Source: JADCCX01 sp031431475 (GTDB lineage: Bacteria; Pseudomonadota; Alphaproteobacteria; Rhizobiales; Beijerinckiaceae). Taken from it: a DNA stretch of 64,000 nt. Where the stretch lies: contig JANPDL010000035.1 in NCBI GenBank assembly GCA_031431475.1, forward strand, positions 369,523-433,522, written 5' to 3'. Each line of letters opens with the position of its first letter. Position 1 is the first letter of the stretch. Positions 7,309 to 15,862 of the stretch are shown piece by piece. Below the pieces are notes generated by a model. The model saw only the letters and a list, made by a program, of their open reading frames with translations, did no database searches and was not told where the DNA came from. The position numbers and the translations under genes were made by a program.

Positions 7309-7788
7309 TCAAATTATGATGATTTGTTCCAAACAATCTTCATCGAAAACAATATTCTTGCTTCCGACTGAACTTCGCACATAGAAAAATTCTAAACTTA
7401 TTTTATCTAGTCTTCTTACAATGATCTGTACGCCATAACTCCGGTACGGAAAATGGAGCCATATCTTGAATTGAGACGGTCCAATCAGGGAATGAGAAAA
7501 AGGCGCTTTTGTTTCGCATATATCGATAATTATATACTGCCTAATATCTCTATAGAGAAGGCCGCTTAGCTTCGTTTCCGGTAGACTCCTCCCATACATT
7601 CTAACGCTCGTACTATGATCCTCTTTGCTGTATTCTATAAAATCATGGTCAAACTCAAAATCATTAGTTTGACAGACATAATCGCAGACCGCCGTAATTA
7701 GCTGGCGGACAGTCAATTTCGACCCTCGTTCTGATTCCGGCCGCGCATACCGATGAAAAGCTCGAAGGTCGATCACTGATGAGAGCAT
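7309..7788 (-). CDS. AT-rich orphan ORF, unknown function
   Basis: Open frame of 159 residues with a composition quite unlike its neighbours. Hand-counted 60-base rows inside it are about 27% and 33% G+C in a genome that is otherwise clearly above 55%. The product is Ile/Tyr/Ser-rich with no signal peptide or membrane segment and no motif I recognise. It looks like a small soluble alpha/beta protein, with Cys in VCDYVCQ and DICET. The ATG at 7788 has GGAG at 6-nt spacing; a start at 7824 is also open. The composition suggests recent transfer. The size and isolation would fit an immunity-type protein, but that is speculation. Confidence 0.6.
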   Translation of the reverse strand: MLSSVIDLRAFHRYARPESERGSKLTVRQLITAVCDYVCQTNDFEFDHDFIEYSKEDHSTSVRMYGRSLPETKLSGLLYRDIRQYIIIDICETKAPFSHSLIGPSQFKIWLHFPYRSYGVQIIVRRLDKISLEFFYVRSSVGSKNIVFDEDCLEQIIII

Positions 7789-7859
7789 GCTCGTCTCCAG
7801 TTTAGCCCCGCGGAGATCGCTCACTGCGGGGTTTTCTCATTCACCCAATCACGCCAGCC

Positions 7860-10016
7860 TCAATGCGCCAGGATCGCCAGCAGCAACAGCGCAATGATAT
7901 TGGTAATCTTGATCGCCGGGTTCACGGCAGGCCCTGCCGTGTCCTTGTAGGGATCGCCGACGGTATCACCCGTCACCGAGGCCTTGTGGGCTTCGGAGCC
8001 CTTCAGGTGCTTCACCCCGTCCTTGTCGACGAAGCCGTCCTCGAAGGACTTCTTGGCGTTGTCCCAGGCACCGCCGCCCGAGGTCATCGAGATCGCGACG
8101 AAGATGCCGGTCACGATCACGCCCATCAGCATGGCGCCGACAGCCGCAAAGCCCTGCGCCTTGCCCGCGATGGCCGTGATCGTGAAGAAGATCACGATGG
8201 GGGCAAGCACCGGCAGCAACGAGGGGATGATCATTTCCTTGATCGCCGCCTTGGTCAAAAGGTCCACCGCGCGGGCGTAATCCGGCCGCTCGGTGCCAAG
8301 CATGATGCCGGGCTTTTCCTTGAACTGGCGACGGACCTCTTCCACCACGGAGCCAGCGGCGCGTCCCACGGCTGTCATGCCCATGCCCGCGAACAGGAAC
8401 GGGATGAGACCGCCCAGCAGCAGACCAACCACGACATAAGGGTTGGACAGCGAGAAATCGACCACGACACCCTTGAAGTACTGGAACTGCGTCGAGCCAG
8501 CCTTGTTCGCCTCGCCGATGAAGAAGTTGAGATCGGACGTGTAGGCCGCAAACAGCACCAGCGCGCCAAGACCGGCGGAACCGATGGCATAGCCCTTGGT
8601 CACGGCCTTGGTGGTGTTGCCGACAGCGTCGAGCGCATCGGTGGAGTGGCGCACTTCCTTGGGGAGGCCCGCCATTTCCGCGATGCCGCCCGCATTGTCG
8701 GTGACAGGGCCGAAGGCATCAAGCGCCACGACCACGCCCGCCAGCGCCAGCATCGCCGTCGTCGCGATAGCGATGCCGAACAGGCCTGCCAGCGAGTAGG
8801 AAGCGATGATGCCCGCCACAATCACGATGGTCGGCATCGCGGTCGATTCCAGAGAGACCGCGAGGCCCTGGATGACGTTGGTGCCGTGGCCGGTGACCGA
8901 GGCCTGCGCGATGGAGACGACCGGGCGTTTGCCCGTGCCGGTGTAGTATTCGGTGATCACGACGATCAGCGCCGTGACGGCGAGGCCGACCATGGCGCAC
9001 CAGAACAGCTGACCCGACGTGAAGCTCACGCCCTGTGCCGTGGTGAACTTGGTGGCGAAACCACCCAGGATCCACATGTGGACAGCCGCGATAGCGCCGA
9101 CTGACAGCACGCCAGCGGCGATGAAGCCCTTGTAGAGCGCGCCCATGATCGAGTTGTTGGCACCCAGCTTGACGAAGAAGGTGCCCGCGATGGAGGTGAC
9201 GATGCAGGCCGCAGCCAGGGCCATCGGGTAGAGCATCATGGTCGAGAGCGTGGCGCCCTGACCCGCGAAGAAGATGGCCGAGAGAACCATGGTGGCAACG
9301 AGCGTCACGGCATAGGTCTCGAACAGGTCAGCCGCCATGCCGGCGCAATCGCCGACGTTGTCACCCACGTTATCGGCGATGGTGGCTGGGTTGCGGGGGT
9401 CATCTTCGGGAATACCGGCTTCCACCTTGCCCACGAGATCAGCGCCGACGTCAGCGCCCTTGGTAAAGATGCCGCCGCCGAGGCGCGCGAAGATCGAGAT
9501 CAGCGATGCGCCGAAGCCCAGCGCCACCAGCGCGTCGATGACGGTGCGGCTGGAGGGCGCATAGCCCATCATGCCGGTGAGGATGCCGTAATAGACGGCG
9601 ACGCCCAGCAATGCCAGACCGGCCACCAGCATGCCGGTGACAGCACCCGCCTTGAAGGCGACATCGAGACCAGCCGCGAGTGACTGCGAGGCCGCCTGAG
9701 CCGTTCGCACATTGGCGCGCACCGAGACGTTCATGCCGATAAAGCCTGCGAGGCCCGAGAGTACCGAGCCGATCAGGAAGCCGACGGCGACTTCCTTGCC
9801 CAGCAGATACCAGAGCACAAGGAGCAGCACGATGCCGACGCCCGCAATGGTGATGTACTGGCGCTTGAGATAGGCCTGTGCGCCTTCTGCGATAGCCGCT
9901 GCAATTTCCTGCATGCGCGCATTGCCTGCGTCACGCTTCATGACGTCGCTATAGGCCCAGGCCCCGTAGATGAGGGATGTTAGTCCGAGTAGGATGATTA
10001 CCGTCAGTGCGGTCAT
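7860..10016 (-). CDS. hppA: K+-independent H+-translocating pyrophosphatase
   Basis: Membrane pyrophosphatase of 718 residues that couples PPi hydrolysis to proton export across the cytoplasmic or chromatophore membrane. About 16 hydrophobic helices run through the chain. The catalytic loop DVGADLVGKVEAGIPEDDP (189-207), followed by NVGDNVGDCAGM (216-227), carries the Asp residues that bind Mg-PPi. The motif GNTTKAVTKG has Lys at position 470 where K+-dependent enzymes have Ala, which marks the K+-independent, H+-pumping class known from Rhodospirillum rubrum. Such pumps help phototrophs conserve energy in the light or under low ATP. Single-gene unit. Confidence 0.96.
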   Translation of the reverse strand: MTALTVIILLGLTSLIYGAWAYSDVMKRDAGNARMQEIAAAIAEGAQAYLKRQYITIAGVGIVLLLVLWYLLGKEVAVGFLIGSVLSGLAGFIGMNVSVRANVRTAQAASQSLAAGLDVAFKAGAVTGMLVAGLALLGVAVYYGILTGMMGYAPSSRTVIDALVALGFGASLISIFARLGGGIFTKGADVGADLVGKVEAGIPEDDPRNPATIADNVGDNVGDCAGMAADLFETYAVTLVATMVLSAIFFAGQGATLSTMMLYPMALAAACIVTSIAGTFFVKLGANNSIMGALYKGFIAAGVLSVGAIAAVHMWILGGFATKFTTAQGVSFTSGQLFWCAMVGLAVTALIVVITEYYTGTGKRPVVSIAQASVTGHGTNVIQGLAVSLESTAMPTIVIVAGIIASYSLAGLFGIAIATTAMLALAGVVVALDAFGPVTDNAGGIAEMAGLPKEVRHSTDALDAVGNTTKAVTKGYAIGSAGLGALVLFAAYTSDLNFFIGEANKAGSTQFQYFKGVVVDFSLSNPYVVVGLLLGGLIPFLFAGMGMTAVGRAAGSVVEEVRRQFKEKPGIMLGTERPDYARAVDLLTKAAIKEMIIPSLLPVLAPIVIFFTITAIAGKAQGFAAVGAMLMGVIVTGIFVAISMTSGGGAWDNAKKSFEDGFVDKDGVKHLKGSEAHKASVTGDTVGDPYKDTAGPAVNPAIKITNIIALLLLAILAH

Positions 10017-10176
10017 TGTCTTCTTCCCTTGGTTTTTTCAGGTTCCAAAGGGGATTGGCCGCGATCAGACGCGCTTCCTCCCGTTTCCGGTGGGTGCCGT
10101 GTAGCAAAGGGAAACGCCAACGCCAAACCAAGATTTGGCTTTTTTGCGGCTTTTTTCGTGGAATTCGGACTTTCGT

Positions 10177-11394
10177 TCAAGCTGCAGCGGCTGCCGAAGG
10201 CCGCGATGTCATGATGAGACCGATCATCACCACCACGCAGAGCAGCGCAATCGGCATCAGCGCGGCGTTGATCGTGGCCCATCCCACGGTTGCCAGCAGG
10301 TAGCCCGCCAGTAGCGAACCGACAGTCGTGACCCCGAAGATCGTGAAATCGTTGAGCCCCTGCACCTTGGCGCGCTCGGCGGGTGTGTGGCAGTCCGTGA
10401 CCATGGCAGTTGCGCCAATGTAGGCAAAGTTCCAGCCTATGCCGAGCAGCACCAGTGCCACCCAGAAATGCATCACGGTGATACCCATCAGGTTGACCAC
10501 GCCGCAACCGATCAGGATCAGCATTCCCGCTATCACCATCCGCTCCTTGCCGAAGCGCTGGATCAGCGTGCCGGTGTAGAAGCTTGGGCCAAACATGGCG
10601 ATGACATGCCACTGGATGCCAAGCGTCGAATCCACGATGGAGTGACCGCATTGCACCATGGCAAGCGGTGCAGCCGTCATCACGAAGTTCATCAGGGCCT
10701 GCGCCATGGTTCCGCACAGGATAGCCACCAGCAGCCGGGGCTGGCGCAGGATTACGGACAGGGGTCGCTGCGTGCCGCCCTTCACCTCTTCCGCCGACTG
10801 ATCCTCGAAACGGCTGGTCACGAACATCGCGGCAATGGCGATGGCGGCCTGTCCCATGAAGCTTGCCATGAACAGATAGGGCAGCATCATTTCCTTGGTC
10901 CAGATCACAAGCTGAGGACCAATGAATGCCGCTGCCACACCGCCCGTCAGCACCCAGGCGATGGCCTTGGGGCGGAAAGCGGGAGTCGCCGTATCCGCCG
11001 CAGCATAGCGGTAGCTCTGGACCACGGCCTGATAGGCACCCGCCAGACCTGTCGCGAAACAGAACAGCGTGAAGGATGAAATATAGATCGCCAGCGCCGC
11101 GAGGATGCCCGCGAAGGCTCCCGCAATATTGCCGCCCATGAACACTGTGCGTCGCCCGTACTGCTTGGCTGCAAAAGCCACAGGAAGCGTCGCCAGCATG
11201 GTGCCGAAGACGAAGGTAGAGGCGGGCAAAGTCGCCCAGACCGCCTGTGAAGCCAGCGATTGCCCGACGATGCCGCTGGTGGCGAAAACCACGGTGGCGT
11301 TGGCACCTGCAAGCCCGCTGGCAATGGCCAGCACCAGGGCATTGCGCCGCGCCATCTGGTCGCCGAGGGGGATGGTGTTCGTGAGGGCTGTCAT
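10177..11394 (-). CDS. MFS transporter
   Basis: Major facilitator superfamily permease of 405 residues with about 12 membrane helices. The loop after helix 2 reads AAKQYGRRTVFMGG, the family signature between helices 2 and 3, and a related IQRFGKERMVIAGM lies in the second half. The overall pattern resembles the drug/H+ antiporter-like branch with alkane-like or sugar efflux members, but the substrate cannot be read from sequence. The ATG at 11394 was preferred to a TTG 30 bases upstream. It points away from hppA's start region, with about 160 bases between. Confidence 0.88.
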   Translation of the reverse strand: MTALTNTIPLGDQMARRNALVLAIASGLAGANATVVFATSGIVGQSLASQAVWATLPASTFVFGTMLATLPVAFAAKQYGRRTVFMGGNIAGAFAGILAALAIYISSFTLFCFATGLAGAYQAVVQSYRYAAADTATPAFRPKAIAWVLTGGVAAAFIGPQLVIWTKEMMLPYLFMASFMGQAAIAIAAMFVTSRFEDQSAEEVKGGTQRPLSVILRQPRLLVAILCGTMAQALMNFVMTAAPLAMVQCGHSIVDSTLGIQWHVIAMFGPSFYTGTLIQRFGKERMVIAGMLILIGCGVVNLMGITVMHFWVALVLLGIGWNFAYIGATAMVTDCHTPAERAKVQGLNDFTIFGVTTVGSLLAGYLLATVGWATINAALMPIALLCVVVMIGLIMTSRPSAAAAA

Positions 11395-11452
11395 CCGTTC
11401 GTCTTGGACCGCATGGGAAGCCAAGGCAAATCGGTTTTGGTGACGTGATCGA

Positions 11453-11830
11453 TCAATCCTGATCGGCAGACTTTTGCCACAGGGCCGCGAGTCCAGCCAC
11501 CAGCCACCCCAGAATCAGCAAACTTCCGCCGACAGGCGCAGCCATCGGGAACAGACGCCCGCCCGCCAGCACCCGCGCCGCGATATCGCCCGAGAACAGT
11601 ACGGTCCCCAGGATCAGCACAGCCGAGGCCAACCCTGCGATCCGGTCATGGATCAGCCCCTGTTTGCGGCAGGCCGTCAGGCCAAGCACCGCGCAGGCAT
11701 GGATCAGCAGGAACTGCGCCGAGGTCACAAGGCTTTCGCCGCCCGCCCGATGCGCCGCCATGGCCCAGAGCGCCACGCCCACAGCCCCCATCAGGGCAGC
11801 GAACAGGAGATGGATGCGGGAGGCGTTCAT
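11453..11830 (-). CDS. DUF423 family membrane protein
   Basis: Small integral membrane protein of 125 residues with four hydrophobic helices. The start IHLLFAALMGAVGVALWAMAAHR, the middle QFLLIHACAVLGLTA, and VLFSGDIAARVLAGG...MAAPVGGSLLILGWL match the DUF423 (YgdD) pattern, in which a conserved A-x-G-A-H-type motif follows helix 1. Function unproven in the family. The upstream acetyltransferase stop overlaps its start by 4 bases, so the two are translationally coupled. Confidence 0.85.
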   Translation of the reverse strand: MNASRIHLLFAALMGAVGVALWAMAAHRAGGESLVTSAQFLLIHACAVLGLTACRKQGLIHDRIAGLASAVLILGTVLFSGDIAARVLAGGRLFPMAAPVGGSLLILGWLVAGLAALWQKSADQD

Positions 11831-12462
11831 GATTCCACCGATGCTGCAGTGAGCGCCGCGAGATCAGCACCTGCAATCGCCGGAATATGCCGGGAGATCT
11901 TGTCTGGCGGCCAGTCCCACCATGCGATGGCCAGCAACTGCTCGATCACGTCGTCGCTAAAGCGTCGCTTGACGATGCTGGCCGGGTTGCCGACTGCTAC
12001 CGAGTAGGGCGGCACGTCTTTAGCCACAACGGCACGGCTGCCGATGATCGCGCCATGGCCGATGGTGACACCCGGCATGATCACGGCCTCTCGGCCGATC
12101 CAGACATCGTTGCCGATGATTGTGTCGCCCCGGTTGGGCCATTCCACTGGCGCATTCTCCTTCCAGCCCTCGAAGGACGAGAAGGGAAAGGTCGAGAAGC
12201 CGCTGAGCGGATGGTTGGCCCCATTCATGATGAACTGCGCGCCCTGCGCAATCGCCACGAACTTACCAATAATCAGCCGGTCGCCAACGAAATCGAAGAG
12301 ATAGCGCACGCAGCGCGCCTCGAAATGCTCCGGACCCCGGCTGTCGTCATAATAGCTGTAGTCGCCGACGATGATCTGCGGGTTTTTGACCACGGCCCGC
12401 AGATAGCGCGTTCCGTGCCAGGTCGGCACAGGATGGAGAGCAAGCGGGTCTGGTGGCGGCAT
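11827..12462 (-). CDS. Hexapeptide-repeat (xenobiotic-type) acetyltransferase
   Basis: Protein of 211 residues in the CatB/Vat family of left-handed beta-helix acetyltransferases that acetylate chloramphenicol or streptogramin-type compounds. IIVGDYSYYDD opens the helix. GAQFIMNGANHPLSGFSTFPF contains the catalytic His region. GDTIIGNDVWIGREAVIMPG through VVAKDVPPYSVAVGNPA is the hexapeptide-repeat core with the acetyl-CoA site. Many chromosomal members are not resistance enzymes, so the true acceptor is unknown. It sits 7 bases after yidC on the same strand, in the place where engB often lies. Confidence 0.88.
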   Translation of the reverse strand: MPPPDPLALHPVPTWHGTRYLRAVVKNPQIIVGDYSYYDDSRGPEHFEARCVRYLFDFVGDRLIIGKFVAIAQGAQFIMNGANHPLSGFSTFPFSSFEGWKENAPVEWPNRGDTIIGNDVWIGREAVIMPGVTIGHGAIIGSRAVVAKDVPPYSVAVGNPASIVKRRFSDDVIEQLLAIAWWDWPPDKISRHIPAIAGADLAALTAASVES

Positions 12463-12469
12463 TTCCCAC

Positions 12470-14281
12470 CTAACTCTTGGCGGCAGTCGCTTTCCTGAAC
12501 ATGCTGCGGATGTTGTCCCACAGTTCCACCTTCACGCCGAGGCGCTTCATGATGAGGTACTGCTGCGACACCGAGAGGATGTTGTTCCAGGCCCAGTAGA
12601 TCACGAGACCAGCCGGGAAGGACGCCAGCATGAAGGTGAAGATCAGCGGCATCCAGCCGAAGATGATCTTCTGCGTCGGGTCCGTCGGCTCCGGGTTCAT
12701 CTTCATCTGCAGCCACATCGTGATGCCCATGATGATGGGCCAGACGCCGACCAGCAGAAAATCAGGCAGCGTCACGGGAATCAGGCCGAAGAGATTGAAG
12801 ATGGATGTCGGATCCGGCGCGGCCAGATCCTTGATCCAGCCGAAGAACGGCGCGTGGCGCATCTCGATGGTGACGAACAGCACCTTGTAGAGCGCGAAGA
12901 AAACCGGAATTTGCAGCAACACCGGCCAGCAGCCTGCCAGCGGATTGATTTTCTCTTTCTTGTAGAGCTCCATCAGCGCCTTCTGCTGTGCCATCTTGTC
13001 GTCCTTGAAGCGCGTCTGGAGCTCCGCCATCGCGGGCTGCACGGCCTTCATCTTGGCCATTGATGTGTAGGACTTGTTGGCGAGCGGGAAGAACAGCGCC
13101 TTGATGAACACGGTCACCAGCAGGATGGCGATGCCGAAGTTGCCGACGAGGTGATAGATCCAGTCCATCAGCTTGAACAGCGGCTTGGTGATGAAATAGA
13201 ACCAACCCCAGTCGATCATCAGGTCAAAATTCTTGATGCTGAGAGACGCCTGATAGCCGTCGATGGTGTTGGTTTCCTTGGCCCCTGCAAACAGGCGGGT
13301 AACCGACGTCGCGGATGCACCGGGATTGACGGTCTCTGCCGCCAGCAGCACGTCAGCCTGATAGGTTGGCGTTGCGCCCACTGTGCCTGCAAGGAAGCGA
13401 CCGTCATGCGTTTTGGCCTGATCCGGGATCAGCGCGGCAGCCCAGTATTTGTCGGTGATGCCGATGAAACCACCCTTGTTCGTCTTGTAGTCCTTGGTTT
13501 TCGCCTTCACGAGGTCGGCGTAGGACACCTCCTGCAGCTTGTCTGCCTGCACCCCGATCAGGCCTTCATGCAGAATATAGAAGCCGGCTGTCTCGGGCGT
13601 GCCATGACGCGACACCAGACCATAGGGGAACAGCGCGACAGGTGCCACGCCTGCATTCTCCACGGTATCGGTCACGGTGAACATGTAATTGGCGTCCACG
13701 CCGATCATACGTTTGAAGGTCAGGCCCTGACCATTATTCCAGGTCAGCGTCACCGGTGTTTCAGGCGTCAGTTTCGGGCTACTGGCGGTCCATTCCGTCT
13801 GGCTGGTGGGCACAGGAGACGTTACGCCCTGTCCCGCTACCCATCCGAATTCGGCATAGTAAGGTTTGGGGGCCTGCGAGGGTGAGAACAGCACGATATT
13901 GGCGCTGTCAGGCTTGATCGTCTCGCGGTAGCCCGAGAGCGACAGATCGTCGATCCGTCCGCCCCTAAGTGCAATCGAGCCCTTGAGCCTTGGCGTTACG
14001 ATGGTGACACGCGGCGATTGCGCCAGTGCTGCCTCGCGTGTCAGACCTGCTGCTGGTGCGCCAGGAGCCGTCGGCACTGCACCGGGCAATGTCGGAGCCG
14101 TTGGCACGCCCGCGCCTGTGGCTGGCTGCGGCACGGTCGGCTGCGTCGTCTGCTGCGCCAGCTTTTCCTGCCGCTGCTTCTCGACCTGGGGACCGGCATA
14201 GAAATAATTCCAGCCGATGATGACCAGGATCGACAGCGCGATCGCCAGAAACAGGTTTGTGTTGTCGTTTTCTTTTTGCAT
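12470..14281 (-). CDS. yidC: Membrane protein insertase YidC
   Basis: Insertase of 603 residues that folds and inserts inner-membrane proteins alone or with SecYEG. It has the Gram-negative layout: TM1 (LFLAIALSILVIIGWNYF, residues 9-26), a Pro/Thr/Ala-rich linker, a large periplasmic P1 domain (about residues 80-350), then the conserved five-helix core from ILLVTVFIKALFFPLANKSY. The hydrophilic-groove region KMKAVQPAMAELQTRFKDD and the KKEKINPLAGCWPVLLQIP segment are diagnostic. Lies downstream of rpmH-rnpA as in most bacteria; no yidD ORF is evident between rnpA and yidC. Confidence 0.97.
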   Translation of the reverse strand: MQKENDNTNLFLAIALSILVIIGWNYFYAGPQVEKQRQEKLAQQTTQPTVPQPATGAGVPTAPTLPGAVPTAPGAPAAGLTREAALAQSPRVTIVTPRLKGSIALRGGRIDDLSLSGYRETIKPDSANIVLFSPSQAPKPYYAEFGWVAGQGVTSPVPTSQTEWTASSPKLTPETPVTLTWNNGQGLTFKRMIGVDANYMFTVTDTVENAGVAPVALFPYGLVSRHGTPETAGFYILHEGLIGVQADKLQEVSYADLVKAKTKDYKTNKGGFIGITDKYWAAALIPDQAKTHDGRFLAGTVGATPTYQADVLLAAETVNPGASATSVTRLFAGAKETNTIDGYQASLSIKNFDLMIDWGWFYFITKPLFKLMDWIYHLVGNFGIAILLVTVFIKALFFPLANKSYTSMAKMKAVQPAMAELQTRFKDDKMAQQKALMELYKKEKINPLAGCWPVLLQIPVFFALYKVLFVTIEMRHAPFFGWIKDLAAPDPTSIFNLFGLIPVTLPDFLLVGVWPIIMGITMWLQMKMNPEPTDPTQKIIFGWMPLIFTFMLASFPAGLVIYWAWNNILSVSQQYLIMKRLGVKVELWDNIRSMFRKATAAKS

Positions 14282-14306
14282 GACGCTTTCGCAGACGTTT
14301 GCGTAA

Positions 14307-14675
14307 TCAGGGCGCGCGCGGGTAAGGCGCGGATTGAAAGTCGGGTTGGCTCAGCACTGCTTTCCGCAATGCCCTTGTCATTTCTGACGTGATGCGGGCG
14401 AAGGGCGCGGCCAGGGATTCGAGCTTTGCAACGATCACAAAGTCCGTACCTTTGGCCGAAACCTCGTTCTCCACGCGTCGCATCGCTTCCTTCAATCTGC
14501 GCCGAATCCGGTTCCGTTTGACCGCAGAAAGGCTGACCTGTTTTGAAACCGTGAAACCGACGCGGGACACAGTCTCGACTTCCTGAGGCAGAGCCTGAAC
14601 GGAAAAAAGGCCGGTGTGAACACGCCGGCCCTTCTGAACCCTCAGGAAATCGCGCCGTTTCTTGAGCCGTAGCAT
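14307..14675 (-). CDS. rnpA: Ribonuclease P protein component
   Basis: Protein subunit of RNase P, 122 residues, which assists 5' maturation of tRNA precursors. The motif SAVKRNRIRRRLKEAMRR is the family RNR signature that contacts the RNA. The start MLRLKKRRDFLRVQKG is typical, so ATG 14675 is well supported although a longer frame is open upstream. It lies 41 bases after rpmH and 25 bases before yidC, forming the usual rpmH-rnpA-yidC unit. Confidence 0.95.
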   Translation of the reverse strand: MLRLKKRRDFLRVQKGRRVHTGLFSVQALPQEVETVSRVGFTVSKQVSLSAVKRNRIRRRLKEAMRRVENEVSAKGTDFVIVAKLESLAAPFARITSEMTRALRKAVLSQPDFQSAPYPRAP

Positions 14676-14716
14676 GCTGTCAGCTTTCACCGGCAGCCCA
14701 ACTGGCCCGGACGCTA

Positions 14717-14851
14717 TCAGGCAGAAAGACGCTTGCGACCGCGTGCCCGGCGGGCTGCGATCACCTTGGCGCCGCCATTGGTGGCCATGCGGGCACGAAA
14801 ACCATGTCGGCGCTTGCGCACGAGCTTGCTGGGTTGATAGGTCCGCTTCAC
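14717..14851 (-). CDS. rpmH: 50S ribosomal protein L34
   Basis: Protein of 44 residues, bL34, with the full family sequence pattern VKRTYQPSKLVRKRRHGFRA and the Arg/Lys-rich tail. The start codon is GTG at 14851, preceded by TTTGGAGAACGACC, whose GGAG is well placed. A longer ATG frame upstream lacks any conserved residues. First gene of the rpmH-rnpA-yidC unit. Confidence 0.96.
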   Translation of the reverse strand: MKRTYQPSKLVRKRRHGFRARMATNGGAKVIAARRARGRKRLSA

Positions 14852-15070
14852 GGTCGTTCTCCAAAATCGTCTGTCACGCCACTCCCAAATGACAACGCTT
14901 GCTGGATTAACAGCCACATCGCCCGGAAGTTACGGGAAAATTCAGCGGCTTCATTGATAGAGACGGGCGCAAAAGTCAACCGCCTGTGAGTGACTGTGAT
15001 CAATCAGGTGTTTCATGTGAGGTGACTGTGCCTGTAAGGTGGAGGATATTTCTCTTCTTCGGGATTTTTT

Positions 15071-15862
15071 GTGAAAGAACCCCTCCCAACATCATTGATG
15101 CGTAACAGCCTTCGGCGCTGGTTGCCGCTGCTTGTCCTGGTGAGTGTCGCCCTCGTCATCGTTGTGACTGGCGCACATCGCTGGCTCAGCCTTGACGCCG
15201 TCGCCATTAACAAGGGCAGGCTCGAAGCGCTGGTGGAAAGTCATTTTGCTCTCTCATTGCTCGCTTTCATGGCAACCTATGTCCTCGTCACGGCACTTTC
15301 GTTGCCCGGCGCGCTTATCATGACCCTTGTGGGCGGAATGATTTTCCCGTTCTGGGTCGCCTGTCTTGCCATCCTGGTGTCAGCCACAACCGGCGCGACA
15401 ATCCTGTTTCTGGTGGCGCGCTCATCGTTGGGCGAAGCTTTGCGCAACAAGGGGGGAGAAAGCGTGGCCCGCATGAGCGCGGGCCTCCGCGCCGACGCGG
15501 CGTCCTACATGCTGTTCCTGCGGCTGGTGCCGCTCTTCCCTTTCGCGCTGGTCAATATCGCGCCCGCCATAGTCGGGGTTCCCCTGAAAACCTTCGTCTG
15601 GACGACTCTCGTTGGCATCCTGCCCGGCACCATGGCCTTCACACTGGCCGCCAACAGCCTTGACGGCGTGCTGGACGAGCGAAAGGCTGTCTACGAGGCG
15701 TGCAGGACGCTTGGGCAGCCGGATTGCAAGCTTACAATCGACGTCTCGACGCTCGTCAGTCCGAAGCTGCTGCTTGCCTTTGCCGCATTAGGCGTTATCG
15801 CCCTCATTCCGGTGATTGCCAAACGCATCTTCGCCCGGCGGAAGGGAGCGCCTGTTGCCTGA
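15071..15862 (+). CDS. TVP38/TMEM64 family membrane protein
   Basis: Membrane protein of 263 residues of the DedA/VTT superfamily. After an N-terminal helix (WLPLLVLVSVALVIVV), the VTT-domain pattern runs VLVTALSLPGALIMTLVGGM, then FWVACLAILVSATTGATILFLVAR, then YMLFLRLVPLFPFALVNIAPAIVGV with the conserved F-R-x-x-P segment, and GTLVGILPGT-like TTLVGILPGTMAF. DedA-type proteins are linked to lipid transport and membrane-potential homeostasis. The start is GTG at 15071; an ATG at 15098 is possible. The next gene starts inside its last codons, pointing to a functional link with the flavoprotein. Confidence 0.86.
   Translation: MKEPLPTSLMRNSLRRWLPLLVLVSVALVIVVTGAHRWLSLDAVAINKGRLEALVESHFALSLLAFMATYVLVTALSLPGALIMTLVGGMIFPFWVACLAILVSATTGATILFLVARSSLGEALRNKGGESVARMSAGLRADAASYMLFLRLVPLFPFALVNIAPAIVGVPLKTFVWTTLVGILPGTMAFTLAANSLDGVLDERKAVYEACRTLGQPDCKLTIDVSTLVSPKLLLAFAALGVIALIPVIAKRIFARRKGAPVA

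Noticed and set aside
7863..9104. Plus-strand open frame of 413 codons
   Set aside because: Antisense to hppA, His/Arg/Asp-rich composition typical of shadow translation; hppA is unmistakable.
10122..10145. GCCAAA / TTTGGC hairpin followed by TTTTTT on the plus strand
   Set aside because: It looks like an intrinsic terminator, but no plus-strand gene precedes it; both flanking genes are on the minus strand, so it may be coincidental or antisense.
15816..15854. Upstream TTG start for the flavoprotein
   Set aside because: It would add residues without similarity and lacks a ribosome-binding site, whereas TTG 15855 has AAGGGAG at proper spacing.
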